Assembly: GCF_947491795.1 (NCBI RefSeq) | Contig: NZ_CANLKW010000005.1 | Coordinates: 62,001-126,000, forward strand | Direction of reading: 5' to 3' | Length of the DNA: 64,000 nt | Source: an uncultured Roseobacter sp. | Lineage (GTDB): Bacteria > Pseudomonadota > Alphaproteobacteria > Rhodobacterales > Rhodobacteraceae | Part shown: one piece after another, positions 60,374 through 64,000 of the stretch | Numbering within the stretch: the stretch's first letter is position 1 | Layout of the letters: the number at the start of each line of letters is the position of its first letter | Translations under genes and position numbers: made by a program | The notes under the pieces: model-generated | Databases searched by the model: none | What the model was told of the DNA's origin: nothing | What the model saw: the letters and a program-made list of their open reading frames with translations, nothing else

Positions 60374-60868
60374 ATGCTTGATGTGCTGATTGAGGACGCC
60401 CGGTGGAACAGCCTGAAGCTGGAAGAGCTTGCGGGCGATGCTGCGGCGCAGACCCTCGGGCATCTGGGGCTGCCCGGGGATGCCGGCATATCGCTGCTGG
60501 CCTGCGATGACGCGCGCATTTCGGTTCTGAATACGGATTTTCGCGGCAAGCCCGGCCCGACGAACGTCCTCAGCTGGCCTGCAGAGGAGCTTGCGCCCGG
60601 CGAGGCAGGTGCTGACCCCGCACCACCGGAGCCGGATTTTGACGGCGCGCTGACACTGGGGGATATTGCCATTGCCTGGGAAACCTGTGCACGCGAGGCA
60701 GAGGCCGCGGGTAAACCGATGGCGGATCATGTGACGCATCTGGTCGTTCACGGCCTGTTACATCTGTTGGGCTATGATCATGTCCGTGACAAGGATGCCA
60801 CGCTGATGCAAGGGCTCGAGTCACAGATACTTGGCAAAATGGGTCTGGATGACCCATATAGAAACTGA
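60374..60868 (+). CDS. ybeY: Endoribonuclease YbeY
   Basis: A 164-residue zinc-dependent RNase for 16S rRNA 3' maturation and ribosome quality control. The metal motif HGLLHLLGYDH supplies His126, His130 and His136. A Pro/Glu-rich insertion (about 74-88) is typical for alphaproteobacteria. A GTG at 60371 directly precedes the chosen ATG. It starts 12 bases after phoH. Confidence 0.94.
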   Translation: MLDVLIEDARWNSLKLEELAGDAAAQTLGHLGLPGDAGISLLACDDARISVLNTDFRGKPGPTNVLSWPAEELAPGEAGADPAPPEPDFDGALTLGDIAIAWETCAREAEAAGKPMADHVTHLVVHGLLHLLGYDHVRDKDATLMQGLESQILGKMGLDDPYRN

Positions 60869-60906
60869 AGGCAGCCATTGGCTGCTGCTGACCGGACAAG
60901 GACCTG

Positions 60907-61803
60907 ATGGGCGACAACGACGGATCTTCTGACGCAGCGCGGGGCGCGCAGCCGGAAAATGACATATCAACGGACCCCGATCCTTCGAGGTCCGGCGGTT
61001 TTTTCAGCCGCGTATTTGATGCACTGAGCCCGGCAGAGACGCCGGAACAGCCGCAGGCGGGACCATTGCCTGACCTGCACTCTCCGACACATGGCATGAT
61101 CAATCTGCGACGCATGCGGGTTGAGGACGTTTCTGTCCCGAAAGCAGATATTACCGCGCTGTCCCAGTCCGCGACGCTGGAAGAGGCGGTCGCAGTGTTC
61201 AAGGAAAGCGGGCTGACCCGCCTGCCGGTCTACGAGGGCACGCTGGACACGCCTGTGGGTCTGCTGCACCTCAAAGACATTGCGCTGCATCACGGATTTA
61301 ACGGGGGTGGCGCTGATTTTGACATGCAGGCCATGCTGCGCCCGCTTTTGTTTGTGCCGCCATCGATGAGCATTGGCGTGCTGCTGACCAAAATGCAGGC
61401 CGAACGGCGGCATATGGCGCTGGTTATCGACGAATACGGTGGTGTGGACGGTCTGGTGACCATCGAGGACCTGATCGAACAGGTCATCGGTGAGATCGAA
61501 GACGAGCATGACGTGGACGAAGGGCTTTACTGGACACAGGAAAAACCCGGCTGCTACCTGGCGCTGTCCAAAACACCGTTGCAGGACTTTGAGGCCGAGA
61601 TCGGGCGTTCGCTGACCGACCACGAGGAAGTGGACGAAGAGGAGATCGACACGCTGGGGGGGCTGGTCTTTATGCTCTCGGGCCGGGTGCCTGCGCGCGG
61701 AGAGGTCGTCATCCACCCCGATGGCCCCGAGTTCGAGGTGCTCGATGCTGATCCGCGCCGGATCAAACGGCTCCGGGTACGTATCGGCGCGCCGGTTTCT
61801 TGA
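60907..61803 (+). CDS. Hemolysin/CorC family CBS-domain protein
   Basis: A 298-residue cytoplasmic protein with a paired CBS domain (about 75-200, VAVFKESGLTRLPVYEG and MALVIDEYGGVDGLVTIEDL) and a C-terminal CorC_HlyC domain (EEEIDTLGGLVFMLSGRVPARGE). CorC-like proteins bind nucleotides and affect Mg/Co efflux. It lacks the transmembrane DUF21 domain. Its stop overlaps the lnt start. CAAGGA precedes the ATG. Confidence 0.93.
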   Translation: MGDNDGSSDAARGAQPENDISTDPDPSRSGGFFSRVFDALSPAETPEQPQAGPLPDLHSPTHGMINLRRMRVEDVSVPKADITALSQSATLEEAVAVFKESGLTRLPVYEGTLDTPVGLLHLKDIALHHGFNGGGADFDMQAMLRPLLFVPPSMSIGVLLTKMQAERRHMALVIDEYGGVDGLVTIEDLIEQVIGEIEDEHDVDEGLYWTQEKPGCYLALSKTPLQDFEAEIGRSLTDHEEVDEEEIDTLGGLVFMLSGRVPARGEVVIHPDGPEFEVLDADPRRIKRLRVRIGAPVS

Positions 61804-63350
61804 ACAATGAAATGATCCCGGCTGGCGCGACGACCCGCTGGATTTCCGCACGCCCGCGCAGTGTGAGACTGCTCTTTGCAGCGGCAGCCGGTATGGCGGG
61901 TGCCTTCGGGCAGGCCCCCTGGGATCTGCCGGTTGTTCTGCTTCTTGCGCTGGCGGGCGGGTTCTTGCTGTTGCGGTGCCAGAAAACACCCGTCGATGCG
62001 GCATTGCTGGGCTGGGCATTCGGTGCGGGCTATTTTGCTCTGGCGCTGCACTGGATCACAGAGCCCTTTCAGGTTGATGCAGCCCGGCACGGCTGGATGG
62101 CCCCCTTTGCCCTTGTGTTTCTGAGCGCGGGTCTGGGACTTTTCTGGGCGATGGCCTTCTGGGGCGCGCGGAAACTCTCCGCCCGCACGTGGCCGCTGGT
62201 GTTCACCTGGACAGCCGCCGAGCTGGCCCGCGCCTATATTTTCACAGGGTTTCCCTGGGCCACGCCTTCGCAGGCGCTGGTCGGGGTGCTGGCCGGGCAG
62301 GGGTTCGCCCTGGTGGGCCCTTATGGCATGATGCTGTGGCTCATGGCGTCTGCCTGGGCGCTGTCGTTGCCGGAACTGTTCCGGGGGCGTGTGGCCCTGC
62401 GGACCGTTCAGGGAGGGGCGATTGCCGCGGCTTTCCTGCTGCTCCTTGTGCCGCCGGGTGCGGCACCTCCGGTCATGACAGGGCACTATGTGCGCCTGGT
62501 GCAGCCCAATGCCGAACAGCACCTGAAATGGCAGCCAGACCATGTCCGCATTTTCTATGAACGCCAGCTTGCTCTGACAGCCCGCCCGGCGGCCCCCGGC
62601 ACGCCGTCACCGGCGCTGGTGGTCTGGCCTGAAACAGCCGTGCCCTGGCGGCTGCGCGATGCGGCACCTGTGTTTGAACAGATCCGCGCGGTGACGCAGG
62701 CGCAGGTGGCTCTTGGCATTCTGCGCGATGACGGGCAGCGGCTGCGCAATGCGATGGTCGTTTCGGGACCGGAAGGCGGCCAGCAGGTTTACGACAAACA
62801 TCACCTTGTGCCCTTTGGCGAATACATGCCGCTGTCGCCTCTGGCGGACTGGATCGGGCTGACAGCGCTGGCCGCAACCGGGATCGGGTTTGCCCCGGGA
62901 CCCGGGCCGGGGCTGCTGGATTTCGGGGACCTTGGCATGGGAATGCCGCTGATCTGCTATGAGGCCGTCTTTGCACATGATGTGAATGCAGCGCCGTCGC
63001 GTCCGGCCTTTTTATTACAGGTGACAAACGACGCCTGGTTTGGCAGTTTTGCCGGGCCGCATCAGCATCTGGCGCAGGCGCGGATGCGGGCTGTGGAACA
63101 GGGGTTGCCGCTGCTGAGGGCTGCAAACACAGGTGTTTCTGCCGTGATTGGTCCGCGGGGCCGGGTCCTTGCGGATTTGCCGCTCGGGGTTGCGGATGCG
63201 CTGGACGCGCCGTTGCCTGCCCCGCTGGCACCGACGCTCTACAGTCGCACGGGCGATTATCCGGTTGTTGTTCTTTTGCTGTCAGCTTTAGCGGTTGTGT
63301 TGCTTTTTCGTGCCGGTGGGCGCGATACGCCACAAAATGCACGGAAATAG
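61800..63350 (+). CDS. lnt: Apolipoprotein N-acyltransferase
   Basis: A 516-residue inner-membrane enzyme that adds the third acyl chain to lipoproteins. Transmembrane helices occupy about 20-215, followed by the periplasmic nitrilase-like domain with the catalytic triad Glu278 (WPETAVPW), Lys333 (YDKHHLVPFGEY) and Cys386 (LICYEAV). The final hydrophobic helix anchors the C-terminus. The TTG at 61800 overlaps the CorC stop; ATG at 61812 is an alternative. Neither has a strong ribosome-binding site, suggesting translational coupling. Confidence 0.95.
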   Translation: MNNEMIPAGATTRWISARPRSVRLLFAAAAGMAGAFGQAPWDLPVVLLLALAGGFLLLRCQKTPVDAALLGWAFGAGYFALALHWITEPFQVDAARHGWMAPFALVFLSAGLGLFWAMAFWGARKLSARTWPLVFTWTAAELARAYIFTGFPWATPSQALVGVLAGQGFALVGPYGMMLWLMASAWALSLPELFRGRVALRTVQGGAIAAAFLLLLVPPGAAPPVMTGHYVRLVQPNAEQHLKWQPDHVRIFYERQLALTARPAAPGTPSPALVVWPETAVPWRLRDAAPVFEQIRAVTQAQVALGILRDDGQRLRNAMVVSGPEGGQQVYDKHHLVPFGEYMPLSPLADWIGLTALAATGIGFAPGPGPGLLDFGDLGMGMPLICYEAVFAHDVNAAPSRPAFLLQVTNDAWFGSFAGPHQHLAQARMRAVEQGLPLLRAANTGVSAVIGPRGRVLADLPLGVADALDAPLPAPLAPTLYSRTGDYPVVVLLLSALAVVLLFRAGGRDTPQNARK

Positions 63351-63391
63351 CAATTGACCCCGGCGGGTCCTGCACGTAGGCACATCCGGAC

Positions 63392-63435
63392 GCGCCCAAC
63401 GGCTTCCTGACGGGCTGCGATTTGATCATTGGAGC
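63392..63435 (+). ncRNA. SAM/SAH riboswitch upstream of metK
   Basis: The core CAACGGCTTCCTGACG (63398-63412) and ATTGGAGC (63428-63435) match the SAM/SAH riboswitch consensus. The first helix pairs GCCC (63394-63397) with GGGC (63412-63415). The GGCTTCC loop can pair with GGAGC as a pseudoknot, masking the metK ribosome-binding site GGAG (63431-63434). Ligand binding would then repress translation of SAM synthetase. The class is known in Rhodobacterales upstream of metK. Confidence 0.88.
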
Positions 63436-63440
63436 GTATC

Positions 63441-64000
63441 ATGTCCAGACAGAACTATGTATTCACCTCGGAATCCGTGTCCGAAGGTCACCCTGACAAA
63501 GTGTGTGACCGTATCTCTGATGCGGTGCTCGACGCTTTTCTGAGTGAAGAACCCGAAGCGCGGGTTGCTGCGGAAACCTTCGCAACCACCAACCGGGTGG
63601 TCATCGGGGGTGAGGTGGGGCTCTCGGACAAGGAGCGCCTGCACGAATACATGGGCCGTATCGAGGATATCGCGCGGGCCTGTATCCGCGATATCGGTTA
63701 CGAGCAGGACAAATTCCACCACGCAACCTGTGAAATTACCAATCTGCTGCATGAACAGTCGGCACATATTGCGCAGGGTGTGGATTCTGCAGCTGACAAG
63801 GACGAGGGCGCGGGCGATCAGGGCATTATGTTTGGCTTTGCGACGCGCGAGACGCCTGAACTCATGCCCGCACCGATCCACTATGCGCATGCGATTCTGC
63901 GGCGTCTCGCTGAAGTGCGCAAGAATGGCACCGAGCCCACGCTGCGGCCGGATGCCAAGAGCCAGCTGTCGGTCCGGTATGAAAACGGGGTGCCTGTTGG
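63441..64000 (+). CDS. metK: S-adenosylmethionine synthetase, N-terminal part
   Basis: The frame begins MSRQNYVFTSESVSEGHPDK and is open to the window edge, about 186 residues of the usual 385-395. GHPDK (16-20) and the GAGDQGIMFGFA signature are present. MetK makes S-adenosylmethionine from methionine and ATP. Its ribosome-binding site GGAG lies six bases before the ATG and is part of the SAM/SAH riboswitch, giving direct feedback control. Confidence 0.97.
   Translation, partial: MSRQNYVFTSESVSEGHPDKVCDRISDAVLDAFLSEEPEARVAAETFATTNRVVIGGEVGLSDKERLHEYMGRIEDIARACIRDIGYEQDKFHHATCEITNLLHEQSAHIAQGVDSAADKDEGAGDQGIMFGFATRETPELMPAPIHYAHAILRRLAEVRKNGTEPTLRPDAKSQLSVRYENGVPV

Noticed and set aside
1..64000. 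tRNA or rRNA genes and CRISPR arrays
   Set aside because: No T-loop pattern in a cloverleaf context, no rRNA stretch and no regularly spaced repeats of CRISPR length were seen by eye; a tRNAscan or covariance search was not possible.

Overview
The window looks like chromosomal DNA of a marine alphaproteobacterium of the Rhodobacterales (Roseobacter group). The grounds are the high GC content, a TRAP transporter, a trimethylamine methyltransferase-family protein, an Irr regulator divergent from fabA, the gene order miaB-phoH-ybeY-corC-lnt-metK, and a SAM/SAH riboswitch of the type known upstream of metK in this order. No rRNA, tRNA, CRISPR array, complete insertion sequence or phage gene was seen.

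Layout. 1-11 kb is catabolic: the end of an MttB-like protein, a LysR regulator, cysteine synthase, a beta-hydroxyacid dehydrogenase coupled to a sugar-phosphate isomerase-like protein, then an IclR-regulated TRAP transporter (dctP-dctQ-dctM-iclR, minus strand) divergent from a GMC oxidoreductase. 11.1-14.3 kb holds the most striking gene, a 1066-residue cytoplasmic reductive dehalogenase fused to its own NAD(P)H reductase and 2Fe-2S ferredoxin. 14.4-20.4 kb carries a 2H-phosphoesterase-like DUF1045 protein, a quinone reductase, a repeat-rich intergenic region, and a row of three genes (small membrane protein, HlyD-like membrane fusion protein, TPR protein). 20.4-26.8 kb has an EamA transporter, a CoxG-like protein, a YadGH-type ABC exporter, an S49 peptidase, a 57-residue zinc-ribbon membrane protein, a Ca/Na antiporter and an SDR reductase.

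27-37 kb is housekeeping: uvrC, pgsA, moaD, moaE, an Fnr-type site with a universal stress protein, an OmpA/BON protein with a coupled small membrane protein, ubiA, rsmE and gshA. 37.2-45.5 kb is a second catabolic block on the minus strand: an enolase-superfamily dehydratase, an alcohol dehydrogenase, an MFS pump, pcaB, pcaD, a threonine dehydratase-like enzyme, an alpha/beta hydrolase and a haloacid dehalogenase-like protein. 45.7-57.5 kb contains an FKBP isomerase and the fatty acid genes fabI, fabB and fabA with irr. About 5.6 kb separates fabB from fabA; it holds a DUF3179 protein, a GGDEF/EAL protein and long stretches without genes. A phytanoyl-CoA dioxygenase-like protein and a RidA/WYL-regulator pair with a perfect palindromic operator follow. 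57.8-64 kb is miaB, phoH, ybeY, corC, lnt, the SAM/SAH riboswitch and the start of metK.

How the parts may connect (inference): the self-contained dehalogenase could remove halogen from an aromatic acid whose ring product is handled by the protocatechuate branch, of which pcaB and pcaD are present here. The other pca genes are not in the window, so this is a hypothesis.
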